The notes beneath the pieces were generated by a model that was given only the letters and a program-made list of their open reading frames with translations, did not search any database and had not been told where the DNA came from. Below are positions 15,840 through 23,403 of a stretch of DNA of 47,982 nucleotides, in pieces. A program made the position numbers and the translations under genes. The stretch's first letter is position 1, and the number at the start of each line of letters is the position of its first letter. Source of the DNA: an uncultured Clostridia bacterium (GTDB lineage Bacteria > Bacillota > Clostridia > Christensenellales > Aristaeellaceae); the NCBI GenBank assembly GCA_944333055.1, contig CALVKT010000039.1, forward strand, positions 1-47,982. Reading direction: 5' to 3'.

Positions 15840-18800
15840 TCAGGCGTCAAACAGCGCGCGGATGTCCTCCTGCGTCAGCCGGGTGGGCATGGCCTCGCCC
15901 GCCGTGATCATCTGATCAAACATCTCCCGCTTGCGCTCGCCCAGCCGGACGACCTGCTCCTCGATGCTCCCGCGCGTGATCAGCCGGATGACGTTCACCG
16001 CGCGCTTCTGGCCGATGCGGTGCGCGCGGTCGGTCGCCTGATCCTCCGCGGCGGGGTTCCACCACGGGTCAAAGTGGATGACCGTGTCCGCGCCCACGAG
16101 GTTGAGGCCCGATCCGCCCGCCTTGAGCGAGATGAGAAACACCTGTCCCTCGCCCGCGTTGAAGCGATCGACCAGCTCGATGCGCCGCCTGGGCGGCGTA
16201 TCCCCATCCAGGTACTGACAGGCGATGCCCTTGGCCTCAAGCCTGCGCTGCACGATCTTGAGCATGCGCGTGAACTGCGAGAAGATCAGCGCGCGGTGGC
16301 CGGCCTCCAGCGCGCCCGGCAGGATGTCCAGCAGCAGGTCGAGCTTGCCGCTGGACGCCGCGTAATCCGGGAGCACCAGCGACGGATGGCCGCAGATCTG
16401 GCGCAGCTCCGTGATCGCCGCGAGCATCTCGATGCGGCCGCGTCCGGTGAGCATGGCATCCACCTGCGGGCGCAGGCGCAGCAGGCTCGCCTGATAGACG
16501 CGGCGCTGCTCCTCGGTCATGTCGGCCATCATCCGGATCTCGTTCTTCTCCGGCAGCTCCGTGAGCACGTCGCCCTTGAGTCGGCGCAGCAGGAACGGGC
16601 GGATGCGCCTGCGCAGCACATCGGCTTCCTCGCCCGTGCCAAAGCGGTGCATGAACTGCGCGAAGGAGAGCAGATAGCCCGGCAGCACGAAGTCGAAGAT
16701 CGACCAGAGCTCGCCCGGATGGTTCTCCATCGGCGTGCCGGTCAGCGCAAAGCGCGTCTGCGCGCTGAGCTGCTTGACAGCGCCCGCGCCCACGCTCATG
16801 GCGTTCTTGATGTACTGCGCCTCGTCGAGAATCGCGAAGCGGAACGGCACGGCGCTGAGCGAACCGATGTCCCGGCGGATGAGCGGATAGGACGTCACGT
16901 ACACGTCGATGCCGCCGTCCGCCTGCGAAAGCCGCGCGATCGTCTGCGCGCGCGCGGCCTGCGCGCCTTCGCCCGCGGCCACGCGCAGCTCCGGCGCGAA
17001 GCGCGCGATCTCCGCCATCCAGTTGTACACCAGCGACGTGGGCGCCACGACGATCGAGGGGCGCGCGTCGTCGCCCCGGCGCTTCGCCCACAGCAGCAGC
17101 GCGATGACCTGCAGCGTCTTGCCAAGGCCCATGTCGTCCGCCAGAATGCCGCCCATGTGCAGCCGGTCCAGCGCCTGCATCCACATGAAGCCGCGCATCT
17201 GATACGGGCGCAGTATGCCGTCAAGCGGCGCCGGGCACGGCTCGCCGTCCTCGTCCATGCTCGCCACGAAGCGCGTGACCGCGCCGTCCGCCTGCACGGG
17301 CAGCTTGCCGCCCTCCAGCAGGCTGAGCATGTACGCCGCGCGGAAGGACTGGATCTCCAGCAGTCCCCGGCCGTGCGCCTCCTGCGTCTCCGGCTGCGCG
17401 GAAGCGGCGGCCTCCGCCAGCTCGCGCCACGCCTCCATGTCCGTCAGATCGAGGAACGCGCCGTCCTTGAGCCGAAAGTACTTGCGGTTGTCGCGCAGCG
17501 CCTGCAGGATCGCCAGCACCTCCGGCACGGGCTCGCCGCTCTCGGTGAGCTCCAGCCGGAGCGCGCCCTCCTGCATGCGCAGCATGCCGGAGAAGTGCGG
17601 CTTGCGCGGCGTCAGCTTCCTGAACTCGTCGGAGCAGTAGACCTCCGCGACCTTTTGCAGCTCGTGGATGCCCTCGGTCAAAAACCGGTAGACGGCCTCC
17701 TGCCCGGAGAGCACCACGCGCCCCTTCTGCATGCAGAAGCCCGCCCTGGCCAGCAGGTCGAGCGCCGCGCGCTCGCCCGCCGCGTCGCGCAGCATCAGCA
17801 CGCGTTCGTCGCGCCCGGCGGCCGCCGGCGCAAACGGGTCGATCGTCTCGTCCCCGTATTCAAACACCATCTTGACCAGCACGGCGCGCTCCTCGCGGTC
17901 AAAGTACGCCTTGACCTTGAGCGGCCTGCGCACGATGCGCTCGGCCAGCGCGCCGTCAATCGTCACCGCGCCCGCGCGCTCAAGGGCGGGCAGCAGCTCG
18001 GAGATCACCCGCGCGTGCTGCCCCGCGTCAAAGCGGAACGCCGCCTGCCCGTCCCTCGCCGCCTCCAGCATCACGCGCACGATGTCCCGCTGGCTGTCCG
18101 GCAGGCGCAGCACGTCGCCCTCGCAGAAGACGAACCGCCCGTCCGCGCTCAGCGGCCGCAGCGACTTGGGCATCTGCGCGCGCACCTCCAGCTCGCGCCC
18201 GCTCCGGGAGAGGCCAAAGAGCAGCTCCGCCTGCCCGTCGAACACGCAGGGCACGGCGTGCACCTCCTCGCCGAAGGAGAGGCGGAACGGCTTGGCCATG
18301 AGCAGCTGCATCAGCCGCGGCACAAAGCGCGCGCCCACCGTCAGCCACTTGGCCTCCAGCCCCGTCTGCGCCAGGTTCCCCTCCAGGCGGCTGACGTAGG
18401 CCGCGTCCTGCAGGAGCCGGATGATCTGCGCGTTCACGCCGGTGAAGCCCATCCACGCCGGTTCCAGCACGAAGCCCTTGCCAAAGGCCATCGTCTCGCC
18501 GCTTTGCAGCGCGTCAAGGAACTGCGCCATGGACTTGACGACGTACATGCGCTCCTGCCCCACGCGCAGGGAGACGCGCACCGGCTGATTTCCGATCAGT
18601 TGCAGCGTCACCTCCAGCTCCAGCGGCGTCTCCACCGGCAGCGCCGCGCGCAGCGTGCCCATCAGCTTGCCCGCGTTCTCCCGCGCGCGCCGCCTGCGCA
18701 GCTCCTCCATCGCGCCGGAGGCCGTCGCCTGCATGAGCGCCGCCGCCAGATGGCGGCACGGCTTGTGCACGTTGCCGAAGAAATCGCACGAGCAGCGCCC

Positions 18801-18983
18801 GCTGAGCTTGCCGCCCGCGCTCACGCGCACCACGCGCCGCGGGTTGTCGTCCACGACGAAGCGCAGCATGCCCGCCTCTTCCTCCATCGCGTGCACGCCG
18901 CCCGCCCTGTAGAGCGCCAGCCCCGCCGCGTATTCCTCCGGCGGCGTGATGCGCCGAAGCGTCTGCAACGTTCCCTCTGCCAC
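15840..18983 (-). CDS. SNF2-family DNA helicase with SWIM zinc finger
   Basis: About 1,047 residues. A SWIM zinc finger lies near residues 65-85 (CSCDFFG..KPCRHLAAAL), followed by a long bacterial SNF2-associated region. The SF2 ATPase core starts near 590: RPYQMRGFMWM, Walker A DDMGLGKT (about 615), DEAQYIKN (about 717) and LTGTPMEN. The C-terminal helicase lobe holds FSQFTRML, SLKAGGSGLNLVGAD and ATDRAHRIGQ. It should be an ATP-driven DNA translocase that remodels DNA-protein complexes; its cellular job in Clostridia is not known. A GTG start at 18983 fits the AGAGG site seven bases away; the ATG six bases upstream sits too close to it. No methylase or nuclease neighbour suggests a defence role. 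Confidence 0.9.
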   Translation of the reverse strand: MAEGTLQTLRRITPPEEYAAGLALYRAGGVHAMEEEAGMLRFVVDDNPRRVVRVSAGGKLSGRCSCDFFGNVHKPCRHLAAALMQATASGAMEELRRRRARENAGKLMGTLRAALPVETPLELEVTLQLIGNQPVRVSLRVGQERMYVVKSMAQFLDALQSGETMAFGKGFVLEPAWMGFTGVNAQIIRLLQDAAYVSRLEGNLAQTGLEAKWLTVGARFVPRLMQLLMAKPFRLSFGEEVHAVPCVFDGQAELLFGLSRSGRELEVRAQMPKSLRPLSADGRFVFCEGDVLRLPDSQRDIVRVMLEAARDGQAAFRFDAGQHARVISELLPALERAGAVTIDGALAERIVRRPLKVKAYFDREERAVLVKMVFEYGDETIDPFAPAAAGRDERVLMLRDAAGERAALDLLARAGFCMQKGRVVLSGQEAVYRFLTEGIHELQKVAEVYCSDEFRKLTPRKPHFSGMLRMQEGALRLELTESGEPVPEVLAILQALRDNRKYFRLKDGAFLDLTDMEAWRELAEAAASAQPETQEAHGRGLLEIQSFRAAYMLSLLEGGKLPVQADGAVTRFVASMDEDGEPCPAPLDGILRPYQMRGFMWMQALDRLHMGGILADDMGLGKTLQVIALLLWAKRRGDDARPSIVVAPTSLVYNWMAEIARFAPELRVAAGEGAQAARAQTIARLSQADGGIDVYVTSYPLIRRDIGSLSAVPFRFAILDEAQYIKNAMSVGAGAVKQLSAQTRFALTGTPMENHPGELWSIFDFVLPGYLLSFAQFMHRFGTGEEADVLRRRIRPFLLRRLKGDVLTELPEKNEIRMMADMTEEQRRVYQASLLRLRPQVDAMLTGRGRIEMLAAITELRQICGHPSLVLPDYAASSGKLDLLLDILPGALEAGHRALIFSQFTRMLKIVQRRLEAKGIACQYLDGDTPPRRRIELVDRFNAGEGQVFLISLKAGGSGLNLVGADTVIHFDPWWNPAAEDQATDRAHRIGQKRAVNVIRLITRGSIEEQVVRLGERKREMFDQMITAGEAMPTRLTQEDIRALFDA

Positions 18984-19077
18984 GATCATTCCTCTTTCCC
19001 GGCCCATTTCGGGCAACATGTTTACAATTCTGCGGCGGACGGCCGTTTTCCTGCCTGACGCACGCTCGCAGTCCGGC

Positions 19078-19108
19078 AAAAAAGCCGCCGTGCGATTCGG
19101 CGGCTTTT
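19078..19108 (-). terminator. Terminator of aroF
   Basis: On the minus strand AAGCCGCCG-aatcgca-CGGCGGCTT is followed by a T run. The plus strand also shows a T stretch, so it could work in both directions. Confidence 0.85.
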
Positions 19109-19134
19109 CATGCGGACGGGCTTGCCCGGCGCGC

Positions 19135-20148
19135 TCACGAGAGCGACCTGCCTTCAAAGGCCGCGCGGCGGCGCACGTCGCCCATCAGATTGTCAAACTG
19201 CGCAGGGGTAAGCGACTGCGCGCCGTCGCAAAGCGCGTGCAGCGGGTCGTTGTGCACCTCGATCATCAGCCCGTCCGCGCCGGCGGCGATGGCCGTGCGC
19301 GAGAGCGGCTCCACCATCCAGGCGATGCCCGCCGCATGCGAGGGATCGACGATCACGGGCAGGTGCGAGCGCTGCTTGATGATGGGCACGGCGGAGATGT
19401 CGAGGTTGTTGCGGATCATGGTCTCAAACGTGCGGATGCCGCGCTCGCAGAGGATCACCCGATCGTTGCCGCCGGCGAGGATGTACTCCGCGCTCATGAG
19501 CAGCTCCTCGATCGTCGCCGACAGCCCGCGCTTGAGCAGCACCGGCTTGCGGCTGTGCCCCAGCGCCCTGAGCAGGCGGAAGTTCTGCATGTTGCGCGCG
19601 CCGACCTGGATGATGTCCACGTCGGCGAAGTCGTCCAGCTGCGCCTCGCTCATGATCTCCGTGACGATGGGCAGCCCCGTGATCCGCCGCGCCTCGCGCA
19701 GCAGATCGAGCCCCTCGTTTTCAAGCCCCTGAAACGAGTAGGGCGACGTGCGCGGCTTGAACGCGCCGCCGCGCAGGCAGGTCGCGCCGCTGCGCTTGAC
19801 CGCCCTGGCGACCTCCAGCAGCTGCGCCTCGCTCTCCACGGAGCACGGCCCGGCGATCACCGCAAACGCGCCCGCGCCGATCGCGCGCCCGCCCGCCATG
19901 ACGCGCGTGTCCTGCGGGTGAAAGCGCCGGTTGACCAGCTTGTAGGGCTCGGACACCCGGCGCACATCGGCGACCACGCCGCTGGCCCGCAGCTGGTCCT
20001 CGTCCAGATGCGTCGTGTCGCCGATCAGGCCCAATATCGTCTCCTGCGCGCCGCGGCTGTAGTGGATCTCCACGCCCTGCCCGCGAATCTGCGCCATCAG
20101 CCTGTCGATGGCCTCCTGCGATGCTTCCGGTCTTAAAATGACGATCAT
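19135..20148 (-). CDS. aroF: 3-deoxy-7-phosphoheptulonate (DAHP) synthase, type I beta
   Basis: A 337-residue enzyme that joins phosphoenolpyruvate and erythrose 4-phosphate in the first step of aromatic amino acid synthesis. Residues 1-70 form the ferredoxin-like regulatory domain found on many Firmicute enzymes and used for feedback inhibition. The catalytic barrel shows IAGPCSVES, LRGGAFKPRTSPYSFQG, LLKRG, DPSHAAG and DGLMIEVHNDP. The ATG has GGAGG seven bases upstream. No clear promoter lies between it and the upstream terminator, so it may depend on read-through from the promoter at 20392-20420. Confidence 0.95.
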   Translation of the reverse strand: MIVILRPEASQEAIDRLMAQIRGQGVEIHYSRGAQETILGLIGDTTHLDEDQLRASGVVADVRRVSEPYKLVNRRFHPQDTRVMAGGRAIGAGAFAVIAGPCSVESEAQLLEVARAVKRSGATCLRGGAFKPRTSPYSFQGLENEGLDLLREARRITGLPIVTEIMSEAQLDDFADVDIIQVGARNMQNFRLLRALGHSRKPVLLKRGLSATIEELLMSAEYILAGGNDRVILCERGIRTFETMIRNNLDISAVPIIKQRSHLPVIVDPSHAAGIAWMVEPLSRTAIAAGADGLMIEVHNDPLHALCDGAQSLTPAQFDNLMGDVRRRAAFEGRSLS

Positions 20149-20231
20149 GCCGACGCCTCCATTTTAACCTTTTGTCAATCCACTTGCTGTCCGCCCCGTC
20201 GTCTCCGCGACGCCCGCTCCCTTCTCAGTAC

Positions 20232-20265
20232 AAAAAAGGCGGCCTGTCCGTTCGGACGGGCCGCC
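20232..20265 (-). terminator. Terminator between the leader peptide gene and aroF (possible attenuator)
   Basis: On the minus strand GGCGGCC-c-GTCC-gaac-GGAC-a-GGCCGCC is followed by six T residues. Its 3' arm (ACAGGCC, 20247-20241) is also complementary to GGCCTGT within the leader peptide gene (20330-20324), which would allow an alternative fold. Confidence 0.85.
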
Positions 20266-20279
20266 TCGATGCCGGGGAA

Positions 20280-20360
20280 CTATGCGCCGCAGCACGAACA
20301 GCCCGTGTGGCTCCAACCCCCATACAGGCCATACGCCGTCGCGCGCGCGATGTGCTTCAT
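20280..20360 (-). CDS. 26-residue Cys-rich peptide, possible leader peptide of aroF
   Basis: The peptide reads MKHIARATAYGLYGG then WSHTGCSCCGA. GGGAGG lies seven bases before this ATG; an earlier in-frame ATG at 20366 is too close to that site. A good promoter lies 32 bases upstream and a strong terminator follows after 15 bases, with aroF beyond it. This order (promoter, short ORF with Tyr and Trp codons, terminator, aromatic biosynthesis gene) is that of an attenuator. With only two Tyr and one Trp codons the case is not strong. Three cysteines at the end could instead mean a small metal-binding or modified peptide. I recognise no family. Confidence 0.55.
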   Translation of the reverse strand: MKHIARATAYGLYGGWSHTGCSCCGA

Positions 20361-20391
20361 CGTCATGTCCTCCCGCTTTTCTGATGCAACG

Positions 20392-20420
20392 AGCATAGCA
20401 CGGTTTTGACGTTTTGTCAA
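20392..20420 (-). promoter_or_regulatory. Promoter of the 26-residue peptide gene and aroF
   Basis: On the minus strand TTGACA (20420-20415), a 17-base spacer and TATGCT (20397-20392). Confidence 0.75.
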
Positions 20421-21922
20421 CCATCTATTTCGCATTGGGGCCGCTTGCCGAAGCGAAGCAGCGCGCCCGCGCACAGCAGGATCATCTCAAACTGGAAGAA
20501 GTACCGCCCGCGCGTCTCCCAGATGCACAGAAACAGGAATGCGCCCACCAGCGCGATAAACAGCGGCGCGCCGTCCGTCTCCCGCCTGCGCAGGGCCTGC
20601 GCGCAGGCGAGCATCGCCACGATCATCTGCGCCATCAGCAGCGCCGTGCACAGGTGGTAGTACGCCGGGTACGCCTTGCCTCCCCAGAAGATCACCCGTT
20701 TGACCGCGTTGTCCGGCTCATGCGCATCCGCCTCGATGATCTCGTTGAGCTGGAACGTCCCGTTTCCGAATGTCGAGAGGTTCTTGCGGGACATCATATT
20801 CAGCAGGCGGTTCGGATAGCGCAGGTAGTAGATGCGGTCGATGATCTCCTCCAGCAGCGCGTCGTCGCGCGCCTGCGGGTCGTCAAAGGAGGTGGAGAAG
20901 ATCAGCCAGCCGCCGTCGCCGTACTGGCCGTAGCCCTCGTCCTCGTGGATGGACAGGCCCATGGCGATGTGGTGCAGGCGCGGCAGCTCGTTTTGCGCGA
21001 TGTCCTGCGCAGAAAGGTGCCGCGCGGTATGGCGGTCCACCAGCGCATCGCCGCCGAAAAAGACCGCCGCAAGCAGCGCGAGCGCACACAGCGCCGCCCG
21101 CCCGCGCCGCTCAAAGATCAGCGCGATCACGCAGGCGATCGCCGCGATGACGACGGTGAACTTGATCTGCGCGCCCATGAACGAGACGAGCGCAAACGCC
21201 AGCGCCCAGAGGACGCGCCCGCGCGCCGTCTTCGCTTCGCGCAGGCGCAGGCAGGCGTAGATCGTCATCACCGGAAAGGCGAGGGAAAACGCATCCGTGT
21301 ACAGCTCCGTCGTGCAGTAGAGAAACGGCAGACAGGAGGCAAAGAGCATCAGCATGCGCGTCTGCGCTGCGGCGCCGCCGATGCGCCGGCACACGCGCGC
21401 GCCGCACAGCAGCCCCAGCGTGAAGAGCAGGCTGCACACGAGCACCACCTGCATGAAGCGATCGCTCCAGCCCAGCATGCCGAAGAAGCGGAAGATGCCC
21501 TCCAGCAGATAGACGAAGCCGAGGTTGAACGGATAGCGCGTGAAGTACACCCACGAGCGCTCGTTGTTCCCGAACGTCCCCGTGTCCACGATCAGCTCCG
21601 CCGCCGTGAAGCACTGCTCCGCGTCCGTCACCGGCGTGAAGCGCAGCGCCTGCGCCATCGCCATCTGCACGAGGAAGTAAAACGCCGCGGCGGCGGCGAG
21701 CACCGCGCTTTCTTGGCGGGCAAAGAACGGCCTGTCCGCCGCGCGCAGGGCAAGCAGCAATCCGGCCGTGCACAGCGCCGTGAGCAGCACGAGCGCGGCC
21801 CGGCTGCGCTCGTAGAGCGTCCACGGCGAGAGCGTCACGTTGAGCACGGTGAAGGCATAGCACGGGATCATCAGCCCCATGCCCGCCAGCAGCAGCGCGC
21901 GCAGAATCCTCTTCCCCTTCAC
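20417..21922 (-). CDS. Polytopic membrane glycosyltransferase-like protein (GT-C fold)
   Basis: A 501-residue protein with about eleven hydrophobic segments. The first outer loop carries TDAEQCFTAAELI and NNERSWVYFTRYPFNLGFVYL, which fits the Asp-containing loop of lipid-linked sugar transferases of the GT39/GT83 (PMT/ArnT) type. The C-terminal region has RYPNRLLNM and IWETRGRYFFQFEMILL, also typical. It would transfer a sugar from a polyprenyl carrier on the outer face of the membrane. Acceptor and sugar are unknown. The ATG overlaps the preceding gene by four bases, so it is the last gene of the long operon. Confidence 0.75.
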   Translation of the reverse strand: MKGKRILRALLLAGMGLMIPCYAFTVLNVTLSPWTLYERSRAALVLLTALCTAGLLLALRAADRPFFARQESAVLAAAAAFYFLVQMAMAQALRFTPVTDAEQCFTAAELIVDTGTFGNNERSWVYFTRYPFNLGFVYLLEGIFRFFGMLGWSDRFMQVVLVCSLLFTLGLLCGARVCRRIGGAAAQTRMLMLFASCLPFLYCTTELYTDAFSLAFPVMTIYACLRLREAKTARGRVLWALAFALVSFMGAQIKFTVVIAAIACVIALIFERRGRAALCALALLAAVFFGGDALVDRHTARHLSAQDIAQNELPRLHHIAMGLSIHEDEGYGQYGDGGWLIFSTSFDDPQARDDALLEEIIDRIYYLRYPNRLLNMMSRKNLSTFGNGTFQLNEIIEADAHEPDNAVKRVIFWGGKAYPAYYHLCTALLMAQMIVAMLACAQALRRRETDGAPLFIALVGAFLFLCIWETRGRYFFQFEMILLCAGALLRFGKRPQCEIDG

Positions 21923-23403
21923 GGTTCCTCCTTGAGCCTGAGCAGCTGGTATTCGCCCTTCGCATCGACAAACGCGTAGCGCGTCTCAAAGATCGCCTGC
22001 ACGCGCGCGTCGTAAGGCGGGCCGAATTCCCGGTTGTAGTAGATCACCAGGTAGCGCGGCGGTTCGCTTTCAAACGTCGCCACGATCTCGTCCATCACGG
22101 CGGGATCGGCCTGGGCGAGCACCTCCTGCAGGAAGTAAAACCGCATGCACGGCAGCGCCTCGGCGGCGACGTACCACTTGGGCTCCACGCGATAGGCCAT
22201 GAAGCGATCCCGGTCTTCCTCCGGCACCTGCGCGTAGAGCGCCTGCGCGTCCGCGATGAACGCATCGAGCCCTTCGCACTCGCGCAGGCGCCGGTCGTTG
22301 GCCGCCACGCCCTGAACGCCCAGCCACGCGCAGCACACGGCCGCGACAGCCGCCATCGCGCAGGCCGCCTTTTTCCCGCGCAGCGGCGCAAGCAGCGCCG
22401 CCGCGCCCATGGCCGCCAGCGGCGCGCCGAGCATCAGGTAGTGGTCGTAGAACTTGTGGGAGATGAACGCGGCCAGCCCGCCGCACGCCGCGCCCGCCAC
22501 CATGGCCGCGGCCAGCAGCCGCGCGCCGCGGCGCTTTGCAAGCGCCAGCGCGCCCAGACAGGACAGCGCCGCCATGAGCATGGCCATGCGCCCGTAGTCG
22601 GCATGCAGCAGCATGGCAAGACGGCTGCCGCCGCCCGTTTCGGCGTACATCATGTTGTGCAGGATCGAGCCGTATATGCTCTCGCCCAGCGCGCCCTGCG
22701 CGGCCAGCCAGAGCGCAACGGGCACGCACACGGCCGCCGCGCCCAGCAGCGCGCCCATCACGCAGCGAAAGAGCGCCGCCCACCGGCGCGTGAGCAGCAG
22801 GCCCAGCGCAAGCGCCAGGCACAGCCCCGCCAGCGGCAGCACGTTGTTGGCGCGCACGAGGAACGCGAGCGCGCCGCACGCGCCCATCACGGCGGCGTGC
22901 GCCGTCAGATGGGTTTCGCGCGGGGCGTCCCCGTCGCCGAACACGCGCAGCGCGGCGTACAGCCCGACGAGCGTGGGCAGGTTCGTGTATTCCTCCGACA
23001 GGTTGCCGCAGCCCACCAGCGAGCAGGTCAGCGCCAGATAGATCAGCTGCACGAGCCACGCGGGCGCGCCCAGCCGCAGCGCGATGGCGCGCACGGCGAG
23101 CAGGCACAGCGCCAGCACCAGCACCTCCTGCACGAACACCGCCAGCGTGGAATACCCGCCGGAGAGCGCCTGCGGCAGCCACTGGATGAGAAAGAGCACC
23201 GGCCCCTTGTGGTCGAAGATCTCCGTGTAGGGCGCGTAGCCGTTGGCCAGCGCCGTGCCCATCGTCAGATAGATGGCGTTGTCGCTGCCGATGCTCGGCC
23301 CCAGCGGCGTGTTGAACGCGTAGAAGATCAGCGCATAGCAAAGCGCCAGCGCCAGCGCGAAGAGGGCCGGGCGCGTCATGCGGCGCAGGGAGCGGTCATT
23401 CAC
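21919..23403 (-). CDS. Polytopic membrane glycosyltransferase-like protein (GT39-like)
   Basis: A 494-residue protein with about ten hydrophobic segments and a soluble C-terminal part after residue 370. The first outer loop has SIGSDNAIYLTMGTALANGYAPYTEIFDHKGP when read in two parts: the acidic SDNAIY and the segment FDHKGP, close to the signature of GT39-like dolichol/polyprenyl-phosphate sugar transferases. A later HKFYDHYLM lies in a membrane-proximal loop. The C-terminal part ends with PRYLVIYYNREFG. It overlaps both neighbours by a few bases. The likely role is adding sugars to a surface polymer or protein. Confidence 0.75.
   Translation of the reverse strand: MNDRSLRRMTRPALFALALALCYALIFYAFNTPLGPSIGSDNAIYLTMGTALANGYAPYTEIFDHKGPVLFLIQWLPQALSGGYSTLAVFVQEVLVLALCLLAVRAIALRLGAPAWLVQLIYLALTCSLVGCGNLSEEYTNLPTLVGLYAALRVFGDGDAPRETHLTAHAAVMGACGALAFLVRANNVLPLAGLCLALALGLLLTRRWAALFRCVMGALLGAAAVCVPVALWLAAQGALGESIYGSILHNMMYAETGGGSRLAMLLHADYGRMAMLMAALSCLGALALAKRRGARLLAAAMVAGAACGGLAAFISHKFYDHYLMLGAPLAAMGAAALLAPLRGKKAACAMAAVAAVCCAWLGVQGVAANDRRLRECEGLDAFIADAQALYAQVPEEDRDRFMAYRVEPKWYVAAEALPCMRFYFLQEVLAQADPAVMDEIVATFESEPPRYLVIYYNREFGPPYDARVQAIFETRYAFVDAKGEYQLLRLKEEP

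Noticed and set aside
15840-18983. SNF2/SWIM helicase as part of a phage-defence island
   Set aside because: Its neighbours are rpmF and aroF. No methylase, nuclease or other defence gene is present, and this helicase type is common as a lone gene in Firmicutes.
15639-19058. 1139-codon open frame on the plus strand, opposite the SNF2 gene
   Set aside because: Antisense shadow with Arg/His/Ala-rich sequence and no ribosome site. The same holds for the long frames at 43827-45971 (minus) and 11247-13658 (plus).
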